From assembly GCF_019797825.1 (NCBI RefSeq), contig NZ_CP081855.1:310001-374000 (forward strand): DNA of 64,000 nt, written 5' to 3'. Below the pieces are notes generated by a model, which saw nothing but the letters and a program-made list of their open reading frames with translations, ran no database searches and was not told the DNA's origin. This document shows, piece by piece, positions 8,374 to 17,474 of the stretch. A program made the translations under genes and the position numbers. Within the stretch, counting starts at the first letter, position 1. Every line of letters begins with the position of its first letter. This stretch comes from Limosilactobacillus panis. Lineage in GTDB: Bacteria; Bacillota; Bacilli; Lactobacillales; Lactobacillaceae.

Positions 8374-8757
8374 GTGCAGTTACAATTTGACGAGTCCGCA
8401 CCGCTGTACCAGCAGATTGCGGCTCAACTAGAAGAGATGATCTTCACCGGCGGCTTTACGGAAGGCAGCCAGATCCCGTCGACGACCCAGCTTTCGGCCC
8501 AGCTCCACATCAACCCGGCGACCGTCCTGAAGGGGATGAACCAATTGGTTTCCAAGGGCCTGGTTGAAAAACGCCGGGGTCGGGGAATGTTTGTAGCGCC
8601 GGGCGCGCAGGACAAGATCATGCAGGCACGTAAGGACAGCTTTTATAACGACTATATCAAGCGACTCTTAGTTGAGGCCCACAAACTGGGAATCACGAAA
8701 GAGCACTTACTAGAACTAATTGAGCGAGGCGAAAACGATGGAACAATTACACATTGA
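8374..8757 (+). CDS. GntR-family transcriptional regulator (YtrA subfamily)
   Basis: 127 residues: an N-terminal winged-helix domain (about 8-75, including YQQIAAQLEEMI and NPATVLKGMNQLVSKGLVEKRRGRGMFV) and a short C-terminal helical tail without a ligand-binding domain, the YtrA pattern. GTG start at 8374 with GGGGAGGTG 5 nt upstream. The stop overlaps the ABC ATPase gene. Regulators of this group usually repress their own ABC transporter operon. Confidence 0.9.
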   Translation: MQLQFDESAPLYQQIAAQLEEMIFTGGFTEGSQIPSTTQLSAQLHINPATVLKGMNQLVSKGLVEKRRGRGMFVAPGAQDKIMQARKDSFYNDYIKRLLVEAHKLGITKEHLLELIERGENDGTITH

Positions 8758-9607
8758 CCACATTACCAAACGGTACGGCCACCAGGTAGTTTTAGACGAC
8801 CTGTCATTTGACCTGGCACCGGGAAAAATTTATGGCCTCTTGGGACGCAATGGTGCGGGGAAGTCGACCTTATTAAACATCATCACCAGCCGGATCTTCC
8901 CGACCGCGGGGACAATCAAGCTCGGAGACCAGGATGGCCGGGACAACGATGCGGTCTTAGGGCAGTTTTACCTGATGAGTGAAGCTAACTTGTACCCGAA
9001 GCGGACAACGGTACGGCGGATGTTTGACATGGCCGACGAATCATACGGGGGCTTCGACTACCAGAATGCGGACCGCCTGCTCAAGGAGTTTGGTGTACCA
9101 AGCACCGCCCAGCTGAGTAACCTCTCAACGGGCCTGCAGACCGCGGCCAAGCTGACCGTAGCCCTTAGTGTAAACGCCGCTTTTATTCTCCTGGATGAGC
9201 CCGTCCTGGGGCTGGATGCCAACCACCGGGAGGTTTTCTACAAGGAACTGATCAAGACCTACCAGAATAAGCCTCGGACCTTCGTCTTATCGACCCACCT
9301 GATTGATGAAATCCAACAGGTTGTCGAGCACGTCTTCATTATTGATGACCACCACCTGGTCGAAGAAGGGGACGTCCAGGCAATGCTGGACAAGGCCTAC
9401 GCAATCAGTGGGCCGACCAAGGACGTTGACGAATACACGAACGGCCTGCGGGTCCTAGCTCAAGATGAGCTGGGTAACGTCAAGACGGCTTACGTTTACG
9501 ACCAACTTGACGACCAGCGGGTACTTCCGGACCGGGTTAAGATTGGTCACTACGACCTGCAACACTTGTTTATCTACTTAACGAATGGGGGTACGAACAA
9601 TGAGTAA
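8738..9607 (+). CDS. ABC transporter ATP-binding protein
   Basis: 289 residues. Walker A GRNGAGKST, Walker B FILLDEPVLGLD and the H-loop STHL are present. The signature motif is degenerate (LSTGLQTAAK instead of LSGGQ), which is common in the YtrB-like group. Start at ATG 8738, overlapping the GntR stop; an upstream in-frame ATG at 8720 lacks a ribosome-binding site. Works with the following permease, whose ATG lies inside this gene's last codons. Substrate unknown; relatives serve cell-envelope stress responses. Confidence 0.85.
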   Translation: MEQLHIDHITKRYGHQVVLDDLSFDLAPGKIYGLLGRNGAGKSTLLNIITSRIFPTAGTIKLGDQDGRDNDAVLGQFYLMSEANLYPKRTTVRRMFDMADESYGGFDYQNADRLLKEFGVPSTAQLSNLSTGLQTAAKLTVALSVNAAFILLDEPVLGLDANHREVFYKELIKTYQNKPRTFVLSTHLIDEIQQVVEHVFIIDDHHLVEEGDVQAMLDKAYAISGPTKDVDEYTNGLRVLAQDELGNVKTAYVYDQLDDQRVLPDRVKIGHYDLQHLFIYLTNGGTNNE

Positions 9608-10298
9608 CGCAAAGATGAAAATGGTGACGACCAACGTCTTCCACCGGCTGGGGGTGGGCATGGCGATTACCCTAGCCTGGGTGATTGGCGTCGAGGTCCT
9701 GGTCAGCCTGGCCGGGTTAATTTTCAACCATAATGTGGAATCGTTTCTGGTCACCCTCCGCGGGATTCCGGGGAACTTGACCTTCTTTATCTCGGCGGTA
9801 TTGATGATCTACTTCCTGATCACCCCCTACGTGGACTTCAAGTGGGCAATCCAGAACGGTATTTCCCGGAAGACGATGTGGCGGGGGCGGTTTGTGGCCC
9901 TGTTTTTGGCAACCTTAGTGATTTACGTGGTCGACGAGTTGCTGGCCTTAACCAACCACCCCTTCCCGGGAGCGGGGACGCTTCTTGAGCATTTTCTGAC
10001 CCTATTGACGGTCACCCTGACCTTCCAGGCGGTCGGTAACGGCTTTGGTATCCTGAGCCGGCGGTGGAAGTGGATCGTGGGGATTGGCCTTCCCGTCGCC
10101 CTGATCATTATCATGTGGGCGATGGCGGGCCTCTTGATCAAGCTGCTGGAAGTGGGCTTCATTAGCAACCATAACGACCAGTGGATTGGGGTCTTCGGTA
10201 ACCCGGTGGTCCCTTGGGTTATCTGGCTGATCTACTTTGTGATTATCCTCTTCTTAACTAAGGTCTTTAACGACCGCCTCCAGTTACGGCGGGACTAA
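9600..10298 (+). CDS. ABC transporter permease subunit
   Basis: 232 residues with about six hydrophobic segments. No homology beyond ABC-2-like permeases was recognised. The ATG at 9600 overlaps the ATPase stop (9605-9607), so translation is coupled. Together with the GntR regulator and ATPase it forms a three-gene export operon that ends in a hairpin terminator directly followed by a group II intron. Confidence 0.8.
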   Translation: MSNAKMKMVTTNVFHRLGVGMAITLAWVIGVEVLVSLAGLIFNHNVESFLVTLRGIPGNLTFFISAVLMIYFLITPYVDFKWAIQNGISRKTMWRGRFVALFLATLVIYVVDELLALTNHPFPGAGTLLEHFLTLLTVTLTFQAVGNGFGILSRRWKWIVGIGLPVALIIIMWAMAGLLIKLLEVGFISNHNDQWIGVFGNPVVPWVIWLIYFVIILFLTKVFNDRLQLRRD

Positions 10299-10302
10299 TT
10301 AA

Positions 10303-10350
10303 AAAAGCGCTTCTGTGAAACATCAACTGTTTCACAGAAGCGCTTTTCCT
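10303..10350 (+). terminator. Bidirectional terminator, target of intron copy 1
   Basis: Nineteen-nt arms (10303-10321 and 10329-10347; AAGCGCTTCTGTGAAAC and its complement) form a perfect hairpin. The group II intron begins at 10352, just past the hairpin. It also served the convergent mntH gene before the intron arrived. Confidence 0.85.
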
Positions 10351-10351
10351 A

Positions 10352-12260
10352 GTGCGCCCGGCATGGGTATTAGCTAGGTGGTGAAAGTCCACTATGGGCC
10401 GTAGTAGTCGGAACCATGAGCCGAGGACAAGGGTGTCCGCTGTGAGGTGGAATCTGAAGGAAGTCTAAGGCAAAGTGCTGCACCGATGAACAAGAAGTAG
10501 CTATAAGGCTGAGAGTAACTGGATAAGGTTGCTAGACAAACTAAAGTCCAATACTACTCGAAGTTGCTTTCAGTAAAGCTAACGGTGACATGGTACGAAA
10601 GTTAATATTCTTACCCGGGGAGATCTGACCTACACGTTTCCGACAAGAGGAATGAATGAAATTCCACAGAAGCAAGCATAGCAGTGATGTTGTGTTGAGT
10701 AAGCCAGAAGTCAGCCGAGGTCATAGTAGTCTAATTAATTAGATGAAGGACCGAACGACAATAACTTATAACTTATATCGGAGGTGTAATCAGGTGCGAC
10801 AATCGCAGAAAACAGAACCACAAGCTGACCGCTTGTCGAGGATAGGTTTGGAAAACCGAAAGTACACAAGGGCGCGTAGTACCGATTATGGTGAAGGTAA
10901 AGGTATGAGTGTCACTATCCAAGACCAAGTCTTGGACCGCAATAACCTGAACCAGGCTTATTTGCGAGTTAAGAGAAATAAAGGAGCAGCGGGCATTGAT
11001 GATATGACTGTCGATGGCCTCCTGCAATATCTTAGAGAAAATAAAACGGAGTTAATCACCAACCTACGTGAAGGCAATTATAAGCCAGTACCGGTTAAAC
11101 GAGTGGAAATTCCCAAGCCCAACGGTGGAGTGAGAAAACTAGGGATACCAACGGTAGTGGACCGCATGGTCCAACAAGCAGTTGCCCAAGTGCTCACGCC
11201 AATCTTTGAGCGTATTTTCTCGGATAATAGTTTTGGCTTTCGCCCTCATCGTGGAGCCCAAGACGCAATCGCAAAGGTAGTTAAACTATATAATCAGGGA
11301 TATCGAAGAGTAGTCGACTTAGACCTGAAGGCCTATTTCGATAACGTCAACCATGATTTGATGATTAAGTACCTCCAACAATATATTAATGACCCATGGA
11401 CGCTAAGACTTATCCGCAAGTTTTTGACTAGCGGGGTCTTAGATCATGGGCTTTTCGCTAGGAGTGACAAAGGAACGCCGCAAGGTGGACCATTATCACC
11501 ATTACTGGCGAATATTTACCTAAATGAGTTGGATAAAGAGTTGACCAGACGTGGCCATCACTTTGTACGCTATGCGGATGATTGTAATATTTATGTTAAA
11601 AGTCAACGGGCGGGAGAACGAGTAATGCGCAGTATTACCCATTTTCTCGAAAAGCAATTGAAGGTTAAAGTTAATCCAGATAAAACTAAAGTTGGTAGTC
11701 CCCTAAGATTGAAGTTTCTTGGCTTTTCACTAGGTGTAGACCGTAACGGTGCCTATGCCCGACCGGCCAAGCAATCACAAAAGCGAGTTAAGCAAGCACT
11801 AAAGCTGTTAACAAAGCGCAATCGGGGAGTATCCATTGAGCAAATGTTTGAGGAAATTCATCGCAAAATGCGGGGTTGGCTTCAATATTACTCAATTGGG
11901 AAACTGACTGGCTTTATTCAACGACTTGACCAGTGGTTAAGGGCGCGAATAAGGCAATATATCTGGAAGCAATGGAAGAAATTCAAAACTAAGATTACTA
12001 ACTTACAAAGGCTCGGATTGTCTTATCGTGATGCATATGTCTTCGCTAGTACCCGTAAGGGCTACTGGCGAACCGCACACAGTAAGACTTTGAGTTATTC
12101 TCTAACAAATAGAAAACTGGAGCACCTTGGACTAATAAATATGTCCAAGACGCTCCAGTCAATTCAAAGTGATTAAGTTGTCGAACCGCCGTATACGGAA
12201 CCGTACGTACGGTGGTGTGAGAGGTCGGTAATTGAACTAATCAATTACCTCCTACTCGAT
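10352..12260 (+). mobile_element. Group II intron, copy 1 (probable class IIC)
   Basis: 1909 bp, from the 5' signature GTGCGCCC to a 3' end CTCGAT (one-base ambiguity because T follows in all copies). The 3' part holds a domain V-like stem around GTATACGG/CCGTACGTACGG and a domain VI stem GGTAATT/AATTACC enclosing the likely branch A. It sits directly downstream of a rho-independent terminator, the hallmark target of class IIC introns. It differs from copies 2 and 3 in two blocks (about 10928-11200 and 11906-12169). Its 3' end runs into the last two codons of mntH. Confidence 0.9.
10794..12176 (+). CDS. ltrA: Group II intron reverse transcriptase/maturase (copy 1)
   Basis: 460 residues if translation starts at GTG 10794, 7 nt after GGAGGTG; the open frame extends upstream to an ATG at 10743 without a ribosome-binding site. 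Reverse transcriptase domain (about 60-310) with FRPHRGAQDA, DLKAYFDNVNHD, GTPQGGPLSPLLANIYLNEL and the catalytic YADD; maturase X domain after about 330. No HNH endonuclease domain, in line with class IIC enzymes that use terminators and replication intermediates as targets. It assists splicing and reverse transcription of its own intron. Confidence 0.9.
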   Translation: MRQSQKTEPQADRLSRIGLENRKYTRARSTDYGEGKGMSVTIQDQVLDRNNLNQAYLRVKRNKGAAGIDDMTVDGLLQYLRENKTELITNLREGNYKPVPVKRVEIPKPNGGVRKLGIPTVVDRMVQQAVAQVLTPIFERIFSDNSFGFRPHRGAQDAIAKVVKLYNQGYRRVVDLDLKAYFDNVNHDLMIKYLQQYINDPWTLRLIRKFLTSGVLDHGLFARSDKGTPQGGPLSPLLANIYLNELDKELTRRGHHFVRYADDCNIYVKSQRAGERVMRSITHFLEKQLKVKVNPDKTKVGSPLRLKFLGFSLGVDRNGAYARPAKQSQKRVKQALKLLTKRNRGVSIEQMFEEIHRKMRGWLQYYSIGKLTGFIQRLDQWLRARIRQYIWKQWKKFKTKITNLQRLGLSYRDAYVFASTRKGYWRTAHSKTLSYSLTNRKLEHLGLINMSKTLQSIQSD

Positions 12261-13562
12261 TACTAAAACGAGCAAATTTAAGCCGGTGATCAAGGCGACC
12301 AAGAGGTAACAAACCACGGTCTGCCAGGGCCGGTTAACGTGCTCCTTCATCAGGCCCCGGTTGCCGGTGATGGCAACGAGGGGAAAGAGAGTGAAGGGCA
12401 GGGCGATACTCAAGACGACCTGGGCGTAGATGATCAGCTGCTCAAACTGGGCCTCATCGAAGTGGATGATGAAGCCGATAATCAAAATTGGGATCAGGGT
12501 CACGAACCGGGTCAGCAACCGCCGCTTCCACAAGGGAAGGCGGATGTTGATGTAGCCTTCCATGACGATCTGCCCGGCCAGAGTCGAAGTGATTGATGAA
12601 ATCAGCCCGGTGATCAGGAGGGCAAAGGCGAAGAGCCAGCTCATCAAGGGGCTGGCCAGCTTGCCAACGATGGCGGGGTTCTTCAGTCCGTAAAAGACAT
12701 CCTGGAGGCTGGCGAGGTCACCGTGGTGGAAGAAAAGGGTCCCCCCAAGTACCAGCAGGAGGGCGTTGACAATCAGGGCGGCAACCAGGTGGATGACTGA
12801 GTCCCAGTTGGCAAAGCGGAGGGTCTCGGTTACCTGCTTAGGGTCGTGCTCGTCGTAGCGTCGGCTCTGGGCGAGGGCCGAGTGGAGGTAAATGTTGTGG
12901 GGCATGATCGTGGCCCCAATGATTCCCAAACTGAGGAGCAATTCGCGGTGGTTGGTCAGAATTACGGAGTGGGGCACAAAGCCCGCAGCGATGGCGGCCA
13001 CTGCCGGATGGGCCCGGCAGACTTCCACGGCAAAGATTGTCCCGACCACCAGGATGGCAAAGAGGACAATAAACTCGATTCGCCGGATTCCAAAGCGGAG
13101 AAAGAGGAGGACGACCAAGACGTCGGCAATCGTCAGTAGGACCCCAAAGACAAGGGGAAGGCCAAAGAGGAGCTTCAAGGCGACGGCCGTCCCCACGACC
13201 CCGGTCAGGTCCGTCGCCATCATCGCCAGCTCGTTGAGTAGCCAGAGGACGATGCGGGTGGGCCGGTTAACCCGCCCGGCGATGGCCTGGGCCAGGTCGG
13301 TTCGGGTAACCACGCCCAGCTTGATTGACAGCGACTGCATCACCATGGCAATCAGGATGGACGAGAAGAGGACCACCAGGAGCTGGTAGCCGTAGCGACT
13401 GCCCCCGGAAAGTGAGGTTAGCCAGTTACCCGGATCCATGTAGCCCACCGCCACCAAGGCACCGGGGCCGCTGTAGGCGAGGAACTTTTGCCAGAAGGCG
13501 GATTCGTAGACGGTGGGAACCTTAACACTGCCGTTAATTTCGTCTAGACTTTTCTTCTTCAT
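12252..13562 (-). CDS. mntH: Nramp-family manganese/divalent metal transporter
   Basis: 436-residue proton-coupled metal importer with 11 membrane segments. The helix 1 metal-binding motif is MDPGNW (within AVGYMDPGNWLTS), the helix 6 motif is MPHN (ATIMPHNIYLHS). Start ATG 13562 overlaps the hemH stop. The last two codons and the stop (Ile-Glu-TAG, 12252-12260) come from the 3' end of intron copy 1. Joining the intron flanks gives GTA followed directly by TAG, so the ancestral protein would have ended two residues earlier. Last gene of the ATPase-menA-hemH-mntH run. Confidence 0.95.
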   Translation of the reverse strand: MKKKSLDEINGSVKVPTVYESAFWQKFLAYSGPGALVAVGYMDPGNWLTSLSGGSRYGYQLLVVLFSSILIAMVMQSLSIKLGVVTRTDLAQAIAGRVNRPTRIVLWLLNELAMMATDLTGVVGTAVALKLLFGLPLVFGVLLTIADVLVVLLFLRFGIRRIEFIVLFAILVVGTIFAVEVCRAHPAVAAIAAGFVPHSVILTNHRELLLSLGIIGATIMPHNIYLHSALAQSRRYDEHDPKQVTETLRFANWDSVIHLVAALIVNALLLVLGGTLFFHHGDLASLQDVFYGLKNPAIVGKLASPLMSWLFAFALLITGLISSITSTLAGQIVMEGYINIRLPLWKRRLLTRFVTLIPILIIGFIIHFDEAQFEQLIIYAQVVLSIALPFTLFPLVAITGNRGLMKEHVNRPWQTVVCYLLVALITGLNLLVLVIE

Positions 13563-14497
13563 GCTTGAACCTGCTCCTTAACAAACTGGGCGATGAAGGA
13601 TGCAAACGCCGGTTGGTCGTTTAGCGCCGGGACCACGTCGAGCTCTTGCCCGCCCGCTGCCCGGAAGGCCTGGTAGTTTTGGACCTGGTCTTCTTCAATA
13701 GTTTCCAGGCAGTCGGTGACGAAGGACGGTGTCGCAATCAGGATGTTACGCTTCCCCATCTGGACCTCCTCCATCAGGGTGTTCTTCAGGTAGGGCTTGA
13801 GCCAGGGCATCGGGCCGAACTTCGACTGGTAGACCATCTTGATCTGGTCGCTGGGGATGTCCAGCCGCTTGATGAGTTTCGCCGTGGTTCGCTCAGTTTC
13901 CTCCTTATAGGGGTCACCATGCTTGACCATTGAGACTGGGATCCCGTGATAGGAGATCAGCAGGCGGTCGTACGGCTTTTTCTACCAGGCTGTCTGGATC
14001 TGCTGGGCCAGGGCCGCGAGGTAGGCGGGTTCGTCCGCAAAACGGTCAATGACCTTGATTTTGGGGTCAACCGCCCGGACCTGGTCGATGATCGACTGGG
14101 TGGTGCTCTGAGTGAAGTGGGGGAAGAGGGATAAAACGGTGACGTGCCGACATTCCTGCTTCATTGCCGTCAACACATCAGCGATGCTAGGCTTTTCGTA
14201 GGTCATTGCCAGCCGGACGTCCCAGTCGGGCAGGCTTTTCTGCACCCGCCTGGCAAGCCGGTTGGAGTAGACAATCAAGGGGGAACCCTCTTTTAGCCAG
14301 CAGTCCCGGTAGAAGGTGGCCGACCGCCACGACCGCAGGGGAAGAATAATCACCTTTAGGATGGGTTGCCAAACCGCCCGCGGCATAGTGACGACGTTTT
14401 GATCGCCCAGAAATTCACTCAGGTAGTGCTTGACTGCGGGAGTCGTGGGGGCCGCTGGTGACCCAAGGTTAACCAATAGTAATCCATTTTCTTTCAT
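13559..14497 (-). pseudogene. hemH: Ferrochelatase, interrupted by an in-frame amber codon
   Basis: The full reading frame would encode about 312 residues of a ferrochelatase (iron insertion into porphyrin; in Gram-positives usually coproporphyrin III). N-terminal GLLLVNLGSPAAP and LSLFPHFTQST, and C-terminal LLISYHGIPVSM with the catalytic His and Glu-rich tail, are all in one frame. A TAG at 13984-13982 (after GlnThrAlaTrp, before LysLysProTyr) splits it into 171 and about 140 residues, removing the catalytic His region from the first product. No frameshift is involved. Stop overlaps the mntH start. Confidence 0.85.
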
Positions 14498-14509
14498 AAT
14501 TGATAATCC

Positions 14510-15425
14510 TCACTTAAAAATCAGTAGTTTCCAGATGATACCCAGCATGATGAAGAAAAATTCACTGACCAGAATCAGCTGGAGGTCAATCAGGACGTTA
14601 AAGAAGGTCGTGGCCTTATCGGGCTGGGTGACAAAGACCCTTGTTCGCTGGTAGACCAGGGGAATCGTCAGAAGACTGCCGAGGGCCCAGAGGGGAAGGT
14701 AGTGGGCAGCAACCGCAATCACGATGAAGAGGTAGCTCAACGCGTAGCAGGCGATCAGGACGGTAAGGGACTTTTTGTGGCCGATGTGGTAGACCAAAGT
14801 CCGCTTACCAATGGCGATATCTTCCTTGACGTCGCAGATGTTGTTACCGAGCATGACGTTGCTGATGACCAGGATGGCGGGCAGGGCGACCACCAATCCC
14901 TTGAGCCAGAAGTCGACGTCGAAGGTCGGCAGGTTATAGATGTTGATGTAGATGGCCAGGAGGGTGATGTTATAGCCCATGGTGATCCCGGATGCCGGTT
15001 CGCCGAAGGGGGTCTTCAGGATGGGGTGGTGGCCACCCGAGTAGGAGTAGCCCACCAGGAAGCTAAGAATTCCAATCAGCAGAAGGATCCAGCCGGCCTT
15101 GATGGTCAGGTAGATGCCGATGGCCGCCGATAAGATGGTGAGACCAGCGATAATTACCCGGGCCCAGGAAAGATGAATTTTAAAGTTAGCAATGATGTTA
15201 TTATGGCTATTTATGGCGGCGGTAGTCGGTGTACTGGTTATGACCATTGACGGCCAGGTGAAAGCTGACCACGGCGATGAAGAGTAGGATCGTGTCCCCC
15301 AGGTTGAAGTGGTCGTAATAATAGTAGGCAAAGGCGCACCCAATCAGGTAAGGCAGGGCCGAAATAACCGTTGTCTGTGCCTGGACCAGGGCGGCAAATT
15401 GCTGGCGGTGATTAGGCATTTCCAT
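14510..15425 (-). pseudogene. menA: UbiA-family prenyltransferase (MenA-like), frameshifted
   Basis: Membrane prenyltransferase expected to attach a polyprenyl chain to 1,4-dihydroxy-2-naphthoate in menaquinone synthesis. The N-terminal 72 residues (with the first Asp motif NGHNQYTDYR) end in a stop, and the remainder (from AINSHNNIIANF, then DVKEDIAIGKRT with the second Asp motif) continues in the +1 frame. The shift maps to about 15207-15216, where CGCCGCC suggests one extra base. Start ATG 15425 lies 18 nt after the ATPase stop. The gene ends 12 nt before hemH. Confidence 0.85.
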
Positions 15426-15443
15426 AAGTAAAAGCTTCCTTTT

Positions 15444-17252
15444 CTAGTTACTGGTTTGCCGGGCTTTGAGGGCCCAGAGAATTGAAACGGTATCGATGAC
15501 TTCCTGGAGCATGGCCCCCACGAAGGCGGGAATTGCCCCTGTGCAGGCAACCAGCATCAGGATGGTGCAGATGGCAATCCCAATCAGGACCGCCTGTTTA
15601 GCAATCCGGATCGTATCCTTGGAGATGGCAACGGCCTTGGCAACCCGGGCTAGGTTATCCTGGAGGATTACCAAGTCGGCAGTTTCGCTAGCAGCCGTCG
15701 ACCCGTGGGCCCCCATGGCAATCCCGACGTCGGCAGTGGCGAGGGACGGGGCATCATTGACCCCGTCACCAACCATAAAGACGGGGTGGAAGTCCGGGGT
15801 GATCCCTTTTAAGGCGGCAATCTTATCTTGGGGAAGGAGGTCCGCCTTGACGGTCGTGATGCCCACCTGCTTGGCGACGGTTTGGGCGATTGCCCGCTGG
15901 TCCCCGGTGAGCATCATTAGATTATTCACGCCAAGGGCCTTCAGCCGTTCCATTGTTTCCTTTGCTTCGGGTCGGATGTGGTCTTCAAAGGCAATCGCCC
16001 CGTAGTACTTTCCGTCAACACTGACGTAGATGGCGGTGGTTGCCAAAGCGGCCTTGCCGTTGTCCGGGGCGGCAAAACTAAGCTTGCCGGCGCGGACCTG
16101 GTGGTCTTCAATTCTTGCCGTGATTCCCTTCCCGGTTGTTTCCTCCAGGTCGGCGACGGGCGCAAGGGAGATTTCGTGTTCCGTCGCGTAGGCCAGAAGG
16201 GAGCGGGCAAGAATGTGGGACGAGTCCTGCTCGGCGCTGGCTGCCAGGTGGAGGAGGCGTTCCGTCGTGATCTCAGGGGCGGGGATAACCCGGCTGACGG
16301 TCAGGTGGCCGTTAGTGATGGTCCCCATCTTGTCAAAGGCCCCGGTTCGGGCGCCGGCGAGTTTTTCAAGGACACTCCCTGTTTTGACAACGATCCCGTT
16401 TCGTGAGGCCCGACTCATGCCGGAGACCATTGCAACCGGGGCGGCCAAAATCAACGGGCAGGGAGAAGCAACGACCAGGACCTCCGCAAACCGGTGGGGG
16501 TTACCGGAGATTAGCCAGGCCAGGGCCGAGATAACGACTGCCGCAATGGTAAAGGGCACGGCATAGCGGTCGGCTAGGCGGACAAAGTGGGCCGGGGTGC
16601 TCTCCGCCTCCTTGACCAGCTTGACTAGTTGCTGGTACTGGCTATCCTTGGCCAGGTGGTTGACCTGGAGGGTGATGGCGCTGTTACCGTTAATTGAACC
16701 GGACATGACGGCGTCCCCATCCTGTTTAACCACGGGCCGGGCCTCACCGGTCAGTGAGGACTCGTCGAAGTCGCTATGACCAGCGACGATGACCCCGTCG
16801 ACGGGAACGAGTTCGCCAGGTTTTACCACGATTTGGTCCCCAACCTTGACGGCCCCGACCGCTACATCGGTGATTTTCCCTTCTTTAATAAGGTGAGCAT
16901 GTTGGGGCGAGTTGTCGAGGAGGGCCTTCAGCTCCGTGTTGGCCTTCTTAGCGGCGTAGTCCTCAAGGGCGTCACCCCCGGTCAGCATTACCAGGATGAC
17001 CATGGCCGCCCAGTACTCACCGACGGCCAGGGTGGCAACGACGGCGAGAATAGCCAGGAGGTCGACCCCGTACTTGCCGGAACGGAGTGTTTTGACCATC
17101 CCGATGAACATCGTCAGGGCGATGATGGCACCGACGATGGTGACAATAACTTGCGCAAGAAGCGGGTAGTGGAGGCCGTATTGCAAGAAGACGGCAATGG
17201 CGGCGATGATGAGGATCACAGCGAGCTTCTGCTTATTGGAAAGACGTTTCAT
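15444..17252 (-). CDS. P1B-type heavy-metal ATPase with altered DKTGT motif (DKMGT)
   Basis: 602 residues, no N-terminal metal-binding domain. Membrane CPx-type motif reads SPCPLILAAP; actuator motif SLTGEA; ATP-binding/hinge GDGVNDAPSL; C-terminal LQEVIDTVSILWAL. The phosphorylation motif, DKTGT in nearly all P-type ATPases, is DKMGT here (Asp codon 16334-16332, Met codon 16328-16326; ACG to ATG would be a single change). The aspartate itself is kept, so activity may be lost or altered. Metal specificity is uncertain; the mntH/hemH neighbourhood suggests iron, manganese or zinc. First gene of a minus-strand run with menA, hemH and mntH. Confidence 0.85.
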   Translation of the reverse strand: MKRLSNKQKLAVILIIAAIAVFLQYGLHYPLLAQVIVTIVGAIIALTMFIGMVKTLRSGKYGVDLLAILAVVATLAVGEYWAAMVILVMLTGGDALEDYAAKKANTELKALLDNSPQHAHLIKEGKITDVAVGAVKVGDQIVVKPGELVPVDGVIVAGHSDFDESSLTGEARPVVKQDGDAVMSGSINGNSAITLQVNHLAKDSQYQQLVKLVKEAESTPAHFVRLADRYAVPFTIAAVVISALAWLISGNPHRFAEVLVVASPCPLILAAPVAMVSGMSRASRNGIVVKTGSVLEKLAGARTGAFDKMGTITNGHLTVSRVIPAPEITTERLLHLAASAEQDSSHILARSLLAYATEHEISLAPVADLEETTGKGITARIEDHQVRAGKLSFAAPDNGKAALATTAIYVSVDGKYYGAIAFEDHIRPEAKETMERLKALGVNNLMMLTGDQRAIAQTVAKQVGITTVKADLLPQDKIAALKGITPDFHPVFMVGDGVNDAPSLATADVGIAMGAHGSTAASETADLVILQDNLARVAKAVAISKDTIRIAKQAVLIGIAICTILMLVACTGAIPAFVGAMLQEVIDTVSILWALKARQTSN

Positions 17253-17474
17253 CTTTTTTTACTTCCCCTCAAATAATAAGAATTACTTCTATTATAATTG
17301 ACTTTATAAGTGTGCGAAACGAAACTTAGCAAAAGCAGGGAACTACAGGATATTCATGGGTACGTTATTAATCTTATGATAAGTAAATACCCCATTGATA
17401 TTATATGATAATCAAAAAGAATGGCAAAGACCCTGTGACAAGGAAATATATGTAATATCTAGGAGGACAGCAAG

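Noticed and set aside
15466..17276. Several open frames antisense to the ATPase gene
   Set aside because: Shadows of a GC-rich gene, without start signals.
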